Origin: Oceanicaulis sp.
Lineage (GTDB): Bacteria; Pseudomonadota; Alphaproteobacteria; Caulobacterales; Maricaulaceae
DNA: 6,587 nt
Direction of reading: 5' to 3'
Assembly: GCA_007571185.1 (NCBI GenBank)
Contig: RKRX01000082.1
Coordinates: forward strand, 1-6,587
The notes under the pieces are model-generated. The model did not search any database. It was not told the DNA's origin and saw only the letters and a list, made by a program, of their open reading frames with translations. A program made the position numbers and the translations under genes. Of the stretch, positions 1 through 6,190 are shown piece after piece (the first letter of the stretch is position 1; each line of letters opens with the position of its first letter).

Positions 1-181
1 CCACACCCCGAGGCATCACCTGACCAAACACCGACTGATACGCCTTCGCCGCGACCGCCTCCCCGCCAAGCTCAGCGAGCAATCCCACCGCGCTGAACTG
101 GCCCGGAAGATCCATCTCATCAACCGTGCAATTGAGCCGCAAGACCACGTCACTCAACCCCAGCGATTCCGAGTCCCGCAA
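1..181 (-). CDS. Unrecognised protein, partial, start unresolved
   Basis: A minus-strand frame is open from the window edge up to a TAA at 233-235. The translation reads like real protein: after DPGAFRLRDSESLGLSD comes a hydrophobic strand (VVLRL), then DEMDLPGQFSAVGLLAELGG and an Ala-rich stretch ending QVMPRGV at the edge. The in-phase antisense frame is also open and is rich in Arg, His and Pro, which is typical of the shadow of a coding strand. I do not recognise the family. The upper bound given is the farthest usable codon (TTG at 181). Other candidates are TTG 157, GTG 148 and ATG 115, and none has a clear Shine-Dalgarno. A better-looking ribosome site (AAGGA before a GTG at 201) sits in a different frame that stops after 15 codons, so a frameshift or a decayed 5' end is possible. 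It lies downstream of the M28 peptidase gene on the same strand and could be cotranscribed with it. Confidence 0.3.
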   Translation of the reverse strand, partial: MRDSESLGLSDVVLRLNCTVDEMDLPGQFSAVGLLAELGGEAVAAKAYQSVFGQVMPRGV

Positions 182-278
182 CCGAAACGCGCCCGGATCA
201 CGCCCCGTCCTTATATCGCAGCGCCCTGGTCCTTACGCTCCTGCGGCAGCGTATCCCCGGCGAGCACGCCGTTCGCGA

Positions 279-2009
279 TCAGGGTCGACGTGTGTCACGC
301 ATGGCCATCATCTTATCGCGAAGGCTGCGGAACTCATTGGTTTCATACCAGTTTGGCCAGACGTTTGAATCCGCCACAGCGCGAGAAACGTCATACATGA
401 GCTCGGTGGACTGCACGAAACCGTGCAAATCCCATGCAGGATCAAACTCGTCCGTCGGCTTGTGGTAGGCCTGAAGCCGGTAGGCGGTTTCAATCTGTGC
501 GCCGTACTCCGCACCCAACTCGGTATGAACCGAGCCTGAGTCCGCATACATCATCGGCACGCCGCGCCGGGCCAGTGTCACATGGTCAGAGCGATAGAAA
601 TAGCCTGCCTCTGGATTGGGGTCGGGCGACAGATACATGCCGCGCTTGTGCGCCTCGGCTGCCAGAATATCTTCCAGTTCCGATGCGCCATAGCCGATGA
701 CGACAATGTCCGCGGTGGGACCAATGGGCAGCATGCCGTCGAAATTGAAACCCGCCACAGTGTGATCAAGTCGAACCAGCGGATTCCGGGCATAGTATTC
801 CGAGCCCAACAGCCCTGATTCCTCAGCGGTCACCGCCACAAAAATCACCGAACGCTCGGGTGCATCGCCGCCCGCATAAACCTGAGCCAGTTCCAGAATG
901 GCGGAGACGCCTGTGGCGTTGTCGATGGCGCCGTTGTAGATCTGATCCTCGCCGCTGAAGTTCAGACGTATGCCGATATGATCCCAATGCGCCATGAACA
1001 GGACAAATTCGTCTGGACGCACGGCGCCTTTCACCATACCCGCAACATTGTCGGAACTGAGCGTGCGTATCGTATTGGTCAGGCTGGCGTTCATCTGCGC
1101 CCCGGTCATCTCTACCGGGGTAAAGTCAGGAGACATCGCCGCTTCCGCCAGCGCACTGAAGTCCAGACCCACCGCGTCAAACAAGGCGATGGCGCTGTCT
1201 TCACGTATCCACGATTGCACATCGACTCGGTTCTGATCGCCACCGGAAGCCAGGGTAAACTGCGGTCCGGTCCAGCTTGCTTGCACCGTGCCCCAGGGAT
1301 AGGAGGCCGGAGCGGTCTGATGCACGATAATCGCCCCCTCTGCGCCCTGACGTGCAGCCTCCTCATACTTGTAGGTCCAGCGCCCGTAATAGGTCATCGC
1401 TGCACCATTGAACCGGCCTGCTTCAGGGTCGGCGAAACCGGGGTCGTTGATCAGCATGACTACAGTCTTGCCTGTCACATTCACGCCCTCATAATCGTTC
1501 CAGCCATATTCGGGCGCAACCACGCCATAGCCCACAAACACCAGCCCGGAGTTTTCAAGATTGACCTGTTCTTCGGGGTTCTGGCTCCAGTAGACTATGT
1601 CCTGATTGATGCGCAGACCCAGCGATTGACCGTCGACGGTGATGTCCAACCGAGAGGCGTCTTCAGCCAGCGTGGATTCTATTAGCGGCACGCCCTGAAA
1701 CCAGCCGCCGTTTTCCCCGGCCGGGGATAGACCTGCTGCGGCCATTTCATCGGCAATCCACCGAGCTGCGGCCTCGCCCTGACCGGAAGCCGGGGCGCGT
1801 CCTTCGAATCTGTCATCGGCCAGGGTGGAGATTCGATAGGCGAAATCCTCGGCAGTGATGGCGGTCCGGGTGACGGCGTGAAGGGGCCAGGTGTCCGGCA
1901 TAGTCCCGGGCGCATCCGGGGACGCTACAGGTTGACCGCAGGCGACCAGGCTGAGTCCAGCGATGCTGAAGAAGCTGATGACTTTGGTAAGAAAAGTACA
2001 ATGCAACAT
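279..2009 (-). CDS. M28 family metallopeptidase lipoprotein with PA domain
   Basis: A 576-residue zinc aminopeptidase-like protein, probably anchored in the envelope and hydrolysing peptides in the periplasm or at the surface. Residues 1-24 form a lipoprotein signal: a hydrophobic core, then the lipobox LVAC with Cys24 as the lipidation site. A protease-associated (PA) domain spans about 155-300 (GLVFVGYGV, YGWNDYEG, GKTVVMLIND). The M28 catalytic domain follows with all expected residues: His341 in FMAHWDHIG, Asp363 in NGAIDNATG (bridging zinc ligand), Glu396-Glu397 in TAEESGLLGSEYY (general base and ligand), Asp424 in FNFDGM and His476 in YRSDHVTLARRGVP. Ligand roles come from family knowledge. 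The ATG at 2009 is supported by AAAGGA eight bases upstream, and it places the signal peptide at the N-terminus. Length fits PA-containing M28 proteins. Exact substrate cannot be told. It is divergent from msrA and has its own promoter candidate. Confidence 0.93.
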   Translation of the reverse strand: MLHCTFLTKVISFFSIAGLSLVACGQPVASPDAPGTMPDTWPLHAVTRTAITAEDFAYRISTLADDRFEGRAPASGQGEAAARWIADEMAAAGLSPAGENGGWFQGVPLIESTLAEDASRLDITVDGQSLGLRINQDIVYWSQNPEEQVNLENSGLVFVGYGVVAPEYGWNDYEGVNVTGKTVVMLINDPGFADPEAGRFNGAAMTYYGRWTYKYEEAARQGAEGAIIVHQTAPASYPWGTVQASWTGPQFTLASGGDQNRVDVQSWIREDSAIALFDAVGLDFSALAEAAMSPDFTPVEMTGAQMNASLTNTIRTLSSDNVAGMVKGAVRPDEFVLFMAHWDHIGIRLNFSGEDQIYNGAIDNATGVSAILELAQVYAGGDAPERSVIFVAVTAEESGLLGSEYYARNPLVRLDHTVAGFNFDGMLPIGPTADIVVIGYGASELEDILAAEAHKRGMYLSPDPNPEAGYFYRSDHVTLARRGVPMMYADSGSVHTELGAEYGAQIETAYRLQAYHKPTDEFDPAWDLHGFVQSTELMYDVSRAVADSNVWPNWYETNEFRSLRDKMMAMRDTRRP

Positions 2010-2039
2010 TATAACATTCCTTTGATTCGTCCTGATCTC

Positions 2040-2067
2040 ATTTTACCGATTTCAGACTTGCTGTCAC
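2040..2067 (-). promoter_or_regulatory. Candidate sigma-70-type promoter of the M28 gene
   Basis: On the minus strand, GTGACA (2067-2062) and TAAAAT (2045-2040) each match five of six bases of the housekeeping consensus, with a 16-base spacer. Transcription would begin near 2033, leaving a leader of about 24 bases that contains the AAAGGA ribosome site before the ATG at 2009. A second weaker pair, TTGAAT near 2104 and CAAAAT 17 bases on, lies farther upstream. Confidence 0.45.
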
Positions 2068-2194
2068 ATGCTTGGTCTTATTTTGTCACTGGATAACGCT
2101 ATATTCAACACCAACAGTGAATACGGTTTGCTGACGCAAAGAGGTCAGAGTGGGCTTGGGATCTTCCGGGCAGAGGTCTCCGGTGCAGGCAAAT

Positions 2195-2219
2195 ACCTCT
2201 AGAAACCTCAGTTCTAGGT
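2195..2219. repeat. Bulged hairpin with a competing upstream pairing
   Basis: The arms ACCTCTAGAA (2195-2204) and TTCTAGGT (2212-2219) can form an 8-bp stem with a two-base bulge and a seven-base loop. The left arm also contains ACCTCT (2195-2200), which is complementary to AGAGGT at 2172-2177, so the two stems exclude each other. The same AGAGGT occurs again at 2140-2145. No T-tract follows on the plus strand. The structure is visible, but any function is unknown. Confidence 0.4.
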
Positions 2220-2262
2220 GTGTGTGGTTGAGTTGAAATCCACTGCTGAGTTTGTTTTTCAC

Positions 2263-2326
2263 ACGCCCGGTCTTTGGGATGGATGTGTGTTGAACGCAAA
2301 TACCCGGTTTGGGGTGTGCCGGGCGT
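2263..2326. repeat. 8-bp perfect inverted repeat with inner hairpin
   Basis: ACGCCCGG (2263-2270) and CCGGGCGT (2319-2326) are perfect inverted copies separated by 48 bases. The right arm can instead pair locally: CCCGG at 2303-2307 with CCGGG at 2319-2323 gives a 5-bp stem with an 11-base loop. The flanks also resemble an imperfect direct repeat (CCCGGTCTTTGGG against CCCGGTTTGGGG). No T-run follows, so an ordinary terminator is unlikely. Confidence 0.4.
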
Positions 2327-2445
2327 CATAGACACTGCTGCGTCGGGTGCGCGAGCATTGAAGGGGTGCGTCAATAACTTCAAGATGCTGTGTTAAAGAA
2401 TTCCAGGGTTTCACTGGCTCAGCGTTTAACCCGATCGCAGAGACA

Positions 2446-2474
2446 TTGACACCATTGTGACCTGGCGGTGGTAT
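2446..2474 (+). promoter_or_regulatory. Candidate promoter of msrA
   Basis: A perfect TTGACA (2446-2451) is followed after 17 bases by TGGTAT (2469-2474), which matches only three of six -10 bases. TATGGT just downstream is a slightly better hexamer but sits at a poor 20-base spacing. A start near 2481 would leave about 35 bases before the ATG, enough to include the strong ribosome site at 2506. An upstream in-frame ATG at 2473 would lie inside this promoter, which argues against using it as the gene start. Confidence 0.4.
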
Positions 2475-2505
2475 GGTTCACCGTCGACTCTGCCCATACC
2501 GTTTC

Positions 2506-2511
2506 AGGAGG
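2506..2511 (+). promoter_or_regulatory. Strong Shine-Dalgarno deciding the msrA start
   Basis: AGGAGG lies three bases before an ATG at 2515 and six bases before a second ATG at 2518. The spacing favours 2518, which also gives a classical Met-Lys signal peptide start. The farther in-frame ATG at 2473 has no such site. Confidence 0.75.
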
Positions 2512-2517
2512 GACATG

Positions 2518-3144
2518 ATGAAAATCATCTTCGCGACCGTTCTGGCCGCCGTAAGCCTGACCGGCGCCGGTCAGGCGCGAGCTGATAACTACTTACACCG
2601 TGCTGACGCCGGGGGAACGGATCTTCCAGAAGGATTGGCGCATGCGGTCTTTGCGTCAGGCTGTTTCTGGTGCACCGAAGCCGATTTCGAAAAGCTCGAC
2701 GGTGTGGTTGAGGTGGTCTCGGGCTTTACCGGCGGGATTGAGGCGGACCCAGACTACTACGCTGTGGCGCGTGGCCGGACCGGGCACAACGAAGCGGCGC
2801 GAGTGATCTACAATCCCAATGTGGTCAGTTATGAGCAACTGTTAGATCATTACTGGCGCAATGTGGATCCGTTTGACGCCAAAGGTCAGTTCTGTGATCG
2901 GGGCAGAGGCTATGCGCCGGGTATTTTCACGGTGAATCAGGATCAGCATGACCGGGCTGAAGCTTCGCGTCAGCGAGTGCAAGACCGGTTCGATCAGCCC
3001 GTCATCGTACCGATTCGGGAGTTGACGATTTTTTGGCCAGCAGGCGCCGAGCATCAGGATTACTACAAGGTCCAGCCCATCCGTTATCAGCGCTATCGCT
3101 TCGGCTGCCGCCGAGAGGCGCGCCTGCGTCAAATCTGGGGGTAA
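2518..3144 (+). CDS. msrA: Exported peptide-methionine (S)-S-oxide reductase MsrA
   Basis: A 208-residue enzyme that reduces the S epimer of methionine sulfoxide in proteins. Residues 1-22 (MKIIFATVLAAVSLTG to ARA) look like a Sec signal peptide with cleavage ARA|D, so the enzyme probably works in the periplasm. The MsrA core follows: FASGCFWCTEADFE with catalytic Cys49 and a second Cys52, VSGFTGG, GHNEAARVIYNP, HYWRNVDPFDAKGQFCDRG with Cys126, APGIF, AEHQDYY, then RYRFGCRREARLRQIWG with Cys197. The motif is GCFWC rather than the GCFWG of E. coli MsrA. GCFWC variants are known, but which Cys resolves the disulfide cannot be read from sequence. No MsrB domain is fused and no msrB or msrPQ is adjacent. 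The start was chosen from AGGAGG spacing; 2515 is a near-equal alternative. It has its own promoter candidate and is convergent with the glycosyltransferase gene. Confidence 0.95.
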   Translation: MKIIFATVLAAVSLTGAGQARADNYLHRADAGGTDLPEGLAHAVFASGCFWCTEADFEKLDGVVEVVSGFTGGIEADPDYYAVARGRTGHNEAARVIYNPNVVSYEQLLDHYWRNVDPFDAKGQFCDRGRGYAPGIFTVNQDQHDRAEASRQRVQDRFDQPVIVPIRELTIFWPAGAEHQDYYKVQPIRYQRYRFGCRREARLRQIWG

Positions 3145-3157
3145 CCTGACATGTCCA

Positions 3158-3198
3158 CCCTCGCGGCGGGATTGGCGCAGCAGAATGGCGCGTGAGGG
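3158..3198 (+). terminator. Weak candidate terminator stem after msrA
   Basis: CCCTCGCG (3158-3165) can pair with CGCGTGAGGG (3189-3198), giving 8 bp with a two-base bulge and a 23-base loop, starting 14 bases after the msrA stop. What follows is ATTATAG rather than a T-tract, so efficient intrinsic termination is doubtful. Confidence 0.25.
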
Positions 3199-3243
3199 AT
3201 TATAGTTGATATATGGGTGCGCGATTGGTCATGAAGGTGGCGT

Positions 3244-3277
3244 AAAAAACCAAGAGAACTTCCAGTTAATCCTCCGG
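3244..3277 (-). terminator. Weak candidate terminator of the glycosyltransferase gene
   Basis: Read on the minus strand, the RNA past the stop ends in six U (3249-3244). Just before it, CCGGAG (3277-3272) can pair with CUCUUGG through two G-U wobbles and one bulge. A smaller AACU-GGA-AGUU hairpin is also possible. The stem overlaps the end of the gene and is weak, so the U-run is the main evidence. Confidence 0.25.
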
Positions 3278-4882
3278 TCCGGTCAAGGTTCGAACTTCAC
3301 GATCCTTGTTCTGATCCAGCATCATGAAACCTTGGGCTAAGTAAAGATTGTAGCGCCGTTTCCGGTTTCCGCCCAGTTCGATGACGATATTGCCGGCGGG
3401 TTCAAACCGGTTGAAATTCCTGGCCATGATCGGCACTTCCCGAGGACGCTCGGAGACGATCAGAACCGGTTCGTCATAGCCTGGGAGCAAGGGCCAGTTC
3501 TGTTCAGCGAAGTTCTGAGGATAGGGATAACGCATCCACATGAACATCGCCAGATTTCTGGTCTCGCCGTAGCGCTGCATCTGATGGAAGTCATTGCGGT
3601 TGTCATAGACGATCGTCGCCACGTTTGCCTCTCGGGCGGCGCGCTCCACCGCCTGAACGGTTTCGGGCCAGCCGCGCACTCGCTTGAAGGCGTTCGACAG
3701 TCCTGCTGCATCTGTTAGGGTGGTGGAGCAGGCAAGCGCCAGAAAGGCCAGACCGATGGCCGAATGCAGTCCGACCGAGACGAATAGAATCCAACGCCGC
3801 CAGCGTTTTCCCTCCATAAGAAAGCCCACAATCAGAATCAGGCCGGCAGCATAGGCTACGGCTGCCCAGTTAGCGTGGGCGCGGCTGATAAAGGATTGGA
3901 TCGTAACAGTCAGAAGAACTGGGGCGACGAACAAGGTGAGCATCAGTTGGGGACGGGCCGCGGTGACATCAATGCCCAGTGTCCGGAACGACCGGGCCAT
4001 CACCCAGATCAGTATGGGAAACAGGACCGGTCCCACAATCCCCAGCTGGCCGACAAGGAAGTCACGCATCTTGTGCGCCCGGAACAAGGTTTCAGGATTC
4101 CAGTTCGCATTAGCGGCGGTGTGAGAGAGGGTGGCGAAGTCGTGGGCGGCATTCCACACCAGATTGCCTGATGCGAGAGCACCAAACAACACCAGCGCCG
4201 CCATGCCCTGAACGGACACTAGAGCACGCCGCACCGGCGCATCCACGATACCGCTCAGACCCAGACCGATCAGCAGATAGACGGCGGTGTATTTCGACAG
4301 GAAAGCATATCCAGTCGCTGCACCCAGAACCAGGGCGAAGCGCCAGTCCGGTCCCTCGCGCAGTCGCACCAGGGCATAGAGCGCGGCGCTGACCCCGGTC
4401 AGCATGACGGCGTCGGTGGAGATGATGACGGAAGACAGCCAGACTGAGGGCAGGGTCGCCCAAGTGATGGCGGTCCAGGCGCCCGTACGGGCGTCAAACA
4501 AACGGGCTGCGGTCAACCCCAGCAGGGTGGCGGTCATGGTGTGCAGAACGGGAGCGGACAGCCGCACCGCCCAATCAGCATCGCCAAACACCGCAGTGGT
4601 CACCGCGATCAGCCAGGCGACCATCGGCGGTTTGGAGAAATAACCCCAGTCGGGATTCTGTGACCACAGCCAGTATTGCGTTTCGTCAGCATAAAGGACG
4701 TTGGGATCAAGAAAAAGAGCAAGAATTCGCAAGCCCAGGAGAGAAGCAAGGGCGATTGCCGTGATCAGGGCCAGAGTCGGGGCACGCATGGCCACCAGGT
4801 GCGGAGTGTGAACAGACATGCCCGTTTCATGCGGCGGACGCGTCACGGTGTCAAAGCCATTCGCGTCCCACGAAATGTGCAT
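3266..4882 (-). CDS. ArnT-like/GT39-type membrane glycosyltransferase (PMT_2 domain)
   Basis: A 538-residue polytopic inner-membrane protein that probably moves a sugar from a polyprenyl-phosphate donor to an envelope acceptor on the periplasmic side. The family signature sits after the first membrane segment (about 35-58): YADETQYWLWSQ with Asp66-Glu67 in the first outer loop (catalytic-acid position by family knowledge), then GYFSKPPMVAWLI (about 81-92). Later family-like stretches are FLSKYTAVYLL (194-204), NLVWNAAHDFATLSH (240-254) and SRAHANWAAVAYA (333-345). Hydrophobic runs suggest ten to twelve membrane segments up to about 385, followed by a soluble C-terminal part of about 150 residues. 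The start is uncertain: ATG 4882 has only a weak CAGG two bases away, while ATG 4819 (M22) and ATG 4789 (M32) also precede the first membrane segment and lack strong sites. The longest ATG frame is given. Sugar and acceptor cannot be told; lipid A or another glycolipid is possible. No sugar-biosynthesis neighbours are present. Confidence 0.88.
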   Translation of the reverse strand: MHISWDANGFDTVTRPPHETGMSVHTPHLVAMRAPTLALITAIALASLLGLRILALFLDPNVLYADETQYWLWSQNPDWGYFSKPPMVAWLIAVTTAVFGDADWAVRLSAPVLHTMTATLLGLTAARLFDARTGAWTAITWATLPSVWLSSVIISTDAVMLTGVSAALYALVRLREGPDWRFALVLGAATGYAFLSKYTAVYLLIGLGLSGIVDAPVRRALVSVQGMAALVLFGALASGNLVWNAAHDFATLSHTAANANWNPETLFRAHKMRDFLVGQLGIVGPVLFPILIWVMARSFRTLGIDVTAARPQLMLTLFVAPVLLTVTIQSFISRAHANWAAVAYAAGLILIVGFLMEGKRWRRWILFVSVGLHSAIGLAFLALACSTTLTDAAGLSNAFKRVRGWPETVQAVERAAREANVATIVYDNRNDFHQMQRYGETRNLAMFMWMRYPYPQNFAEQNWPLLPGYDEPVLIVSERPREVPIMARNFNRFEPAGNIVIELGGNRKRRYNLYLAQGFMMLDQNKDREVRTLTGPED

Positions 4883-4980
4883 GACCTGGGTATCACTTGG
4901 AACATAATGCTCAAAAATCAGGGGTGGTTTGGCCCGCTGGGCAGCTTGATTAGGCGAGAACAGACCTTACATGCGCAGCC

Positions 4981-5010
4981 GCACCACTGAATTCAGGTAT
5001 GCAGTGTGGC
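4981..5010. promoter_or_regulatory. Imperfect dyad, candidate operator upstream of efflux operon
   Basis: This 30-base stretch is an imperfect palindrome: 10 of 15 pairs match, including five contiguous pairs (CCACTG-side 4985-4989 with 5002-5006). Nested inside is the perfect 10-bp palindrome CTGAATTCAG (4987-4996), offset from the dyad centre. It lies about 70-100 bases before the adaptor start and upstream of the glycosyltransferase gene, so it could control either or both. RND pumps are often controlled by TetR- or MarR-type repressors, but no regulator gene is in the window. Function is inferred only from position and symmetry. Confidence 0.3.
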
Positions 5011-5066
5011 AATCTTTGGGCTTTGTTTTTCAGATCGTTCAGCACATATCCCGCTGTGAATGTTCC

Positions 5067-5071
5067 GGGGA
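5067..5071 (+). promoter_or_regulatory. Ribosome site deciding the adaptor start
   Basis: GGGGA lies six bases before the ATG at 5078. The in-frame ATG at 5060 has no purine-rich site at a workable distance, so 5078 is preferred; it also begins the protein with Met-Lys-Arg directly before the membrane segment. Confidence 0.6.
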
Positions 5072-5077
5072 CTCACC

Positions 5078-6190
5078 ATGAAGCGTGCGCTTTTTCTTCT
5101 GGCGACGGCGATCGTTTTCGCCACCATGGCTCTTGCGGTGACTTTTCGGGCGTTGAGTGGTGGTGGGGACAGTGCAGGTGACCGGAGTGACCGTCAGACG
5201 CGAGTGGCCGCCCATACTGTGCAGTCGAAAACTTTCGCCGATGTGGTCGAAGCGCTGGGTACCGCCGGCGCCAATGAGTCTGTGACCATTACAGCCAAGG
5301 TGTCGGATGTCATCACCCGGCTCGGGTTCGATTCAGGTGAACAGGTTGAAGAGGGTCAGCTGCTGGTGGAATTGGCTGACGCCGAGGAAGCGGCCGAGTT
5401 GACCGAAGCGCGCGCCACCTTGCGTGAAACTTCCCGGGACGTAGCCCGGATCCAGGATCTGACCGATCGTGGTGTGGCGCCGACTTCCCGTCTGGATGAG
5501 GCGGCGGCGGCCAATGAACGCGCCCGTGCCCGGGTCAACGCTATTGAAGCGCGAGTAGCGGACCGGATTATCCGGGCGCCGTTCTCCGGTGCGATCGGGT
5601 TGCGTAATGTCAGCGTGGGTGAGTTGGTGCGCCCCGGCGATGTGATCGCTCAGCTCGACGATACCTCAGTGATCAAGCTCGATTTTGCGTTGCCTGAGCG
5701 GTTCCTGGCGGTTATTGAATCGGGCCTGAAGGTTATGGCGTTGAGCCCGGCCTTCCCGGATGCGGTTTTCGAAGGTGTCGTGGATCAGGTAGATACCCGG
5801 ATCAATCCCGCGACCCGTACGGTGACCGTGCGGGCCTTGATTGATAATGCAGTTGGCTACCTGCGTCCGGGCATGCTGATGACGGTGGAGATGCGCCGTG
5901 ATGAGCGAGATAACCCCGCTGTGCCAGGCTCGGCGCTCGTCCGCTTTGGCGAACAAACCTACGTATATAATCTTGAAATTGATGAACACGGTACGATCGC
6001 CATGCGCCGGGATGTGGTTCTGGGCCGGCGTATGGATGGGATGGTTGAGGTTACCGATGGGTTGAATCTGGGTGAGCGCATCGTATCCGAGGGTGTGCAT
6101 CGGGTGCGTCCCGGTGCTCTGGTCAGTGTGATCAGTGAATCAGAAAAGTCCTCGAACGGTGATGTGGTTGTTGAAGGAGCCTTGCGGTGA
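5078..6190 (+). CDS. RND efflux membrane-fusion (HlyD-family) adaptor
   Basis: A 370-residue periplasmic adaptor that should link an inner-membrane RND transporter to an outer-membrane channel. Residues 4-23 form a single hydrophobic N-terminal segment. There is no cysteine in the protein, hence no lipobox, so it is probably membrane-anchored or exported without lipidation. The first lipoyl half lies at about 66-100 (ITAKVSDVITRLGFDSGEQVEEGQLLVELAD). A short alpha-hairpin follows at about 101-160, rich in Ala, Glu and Arg. The second lipoyl half is at about 163-197 (RIIRAPFSGAIG, VRPGDVIAQLDD). The beta-barrel is at about 198-275 (INPATRTVTVRALIDN, YLRPGMLMTVEM), and the membrane-proximal domain ends with LGERIVSEG and VRPGALV. 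Its stop codon overlaps the start of the transporter gene, so the two are cotranscribed and translationally coupled. Substrate cannot be predicted; drugs, solvents or fatty acids are typical of the family. Confidence 0.93.
   Translation: MKRALFLLATAIVFATMALAVTFRALSGGGDSAGDRSDRQTRVAAHTVQSKTFADVVEALGTAGANESVTITAKVSDVITRLGFDSGEQVEEGQLLVELADAEEAAELTEARATLRETSRDVARIQDLTDRGVAPTSRLDEAAAANERARARVNAIEARVADRIIRAPFSGAIGLRNVSVGELVRPGDVIAQLDDTSVIKLDFALPERFLAVIESGLKVMALSPAFPDAVFEGVVDQVDTRINPATRTVTVRALIDNAVGYLRPGMLMTVEMRRDERDNPAVPGSALVRFGEQTYVYNLEIDEHGTIAMRRDVVLGRRMDGMVEVTDGLNLGERIVSEGVHRVRPGALVSVISESEKSSNGDVVVEGALR
6174..6179 (+). promoter_or_regulatory. Ribosome site of the RND transporter
   Basis: AAGGAG inside the last codons of the adaptor gene lies seven bases before GTG at 6187. 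It is the reason for choosing this non-ATG start, which shares the sequence GTGA with the adaptor's stop codon. Confidence 0.8.

Larger units (their letters stand above)
2010..2514. other. Divergent intergenic spacer without a supported gene
   Basis: About 500 bases separate the M28 gene from msrA. The ends hold the outward-facing promoter candidates (2040-2067 minus, 2446-2474 plus). The middle, about 2105-2440, has no convincing coding frame. A 92-codon minus frame (2105-2383) starts with TTG, lacks a ribosome site and is rich in His, Arg, Pro and Thr. A 37-codon plus frame (2218-2331, GTG start) directly follows an in-frame stop and also lacks a ribosome site. The stretch carries several short inverted repeats, listed separately, and a direct repeat GGGTGCG at 2345-2351 and 2364-2370. 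It could be a regulatory region, an untranslated structured RNA or decayed coding sequence. Confidence 0.6.

Noticed and set aside
258..271. Hairpin CGGCG-AGCA-CGCCG just after the M28 stop, considered as a terminator
   Set aside because: The stem is only five pairs and no U-tract follows on the minus strand, so it was not called.
2..402. Plus-strand frame open for about 130 codons at the left edge
   Set aside because: It is in codon phase with the minus frame at 1-232, is rich in Arg, His and Pro, and runs through the antisense of the M28 C-terminus. It behaves like an antisense shadow.
978..1685. 235-codon plus frame inside the M28 gene
   Set aside because: It lies entirely antisense to a gene with intact catalytic motifs, has no recognisable domain, and is rich in His and Arg as expected for a shadow frame.
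2218..2331. 37-codon plus frame starting with GTG
   Set aside because: It begins immediately after an in-frame TAG and has no ribosome site. Its length is expected by chance.
2105..2383. 92-codon minus frame in the divergent spacer
   Set aside because: It starts with TTG, lacks a Shine-Dalgarno, has a composition unlike its neighbours, and matches no domain I recognise.
4676..4990. 104-codon plus frame opposite the glycosyltransferase N-terminus
   Set aside because: It is antisense to the membrane protein, rich in Arg, Gln and His, and has no recognisable domain.
5023..5050. Possible promoter TTGTTT with CATATC before the adaptor gene
   Set aside because: Each hexamer matches only three of six consensus bases. 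A promoter must exist in this spacer, but this pair is not strong enough to name.
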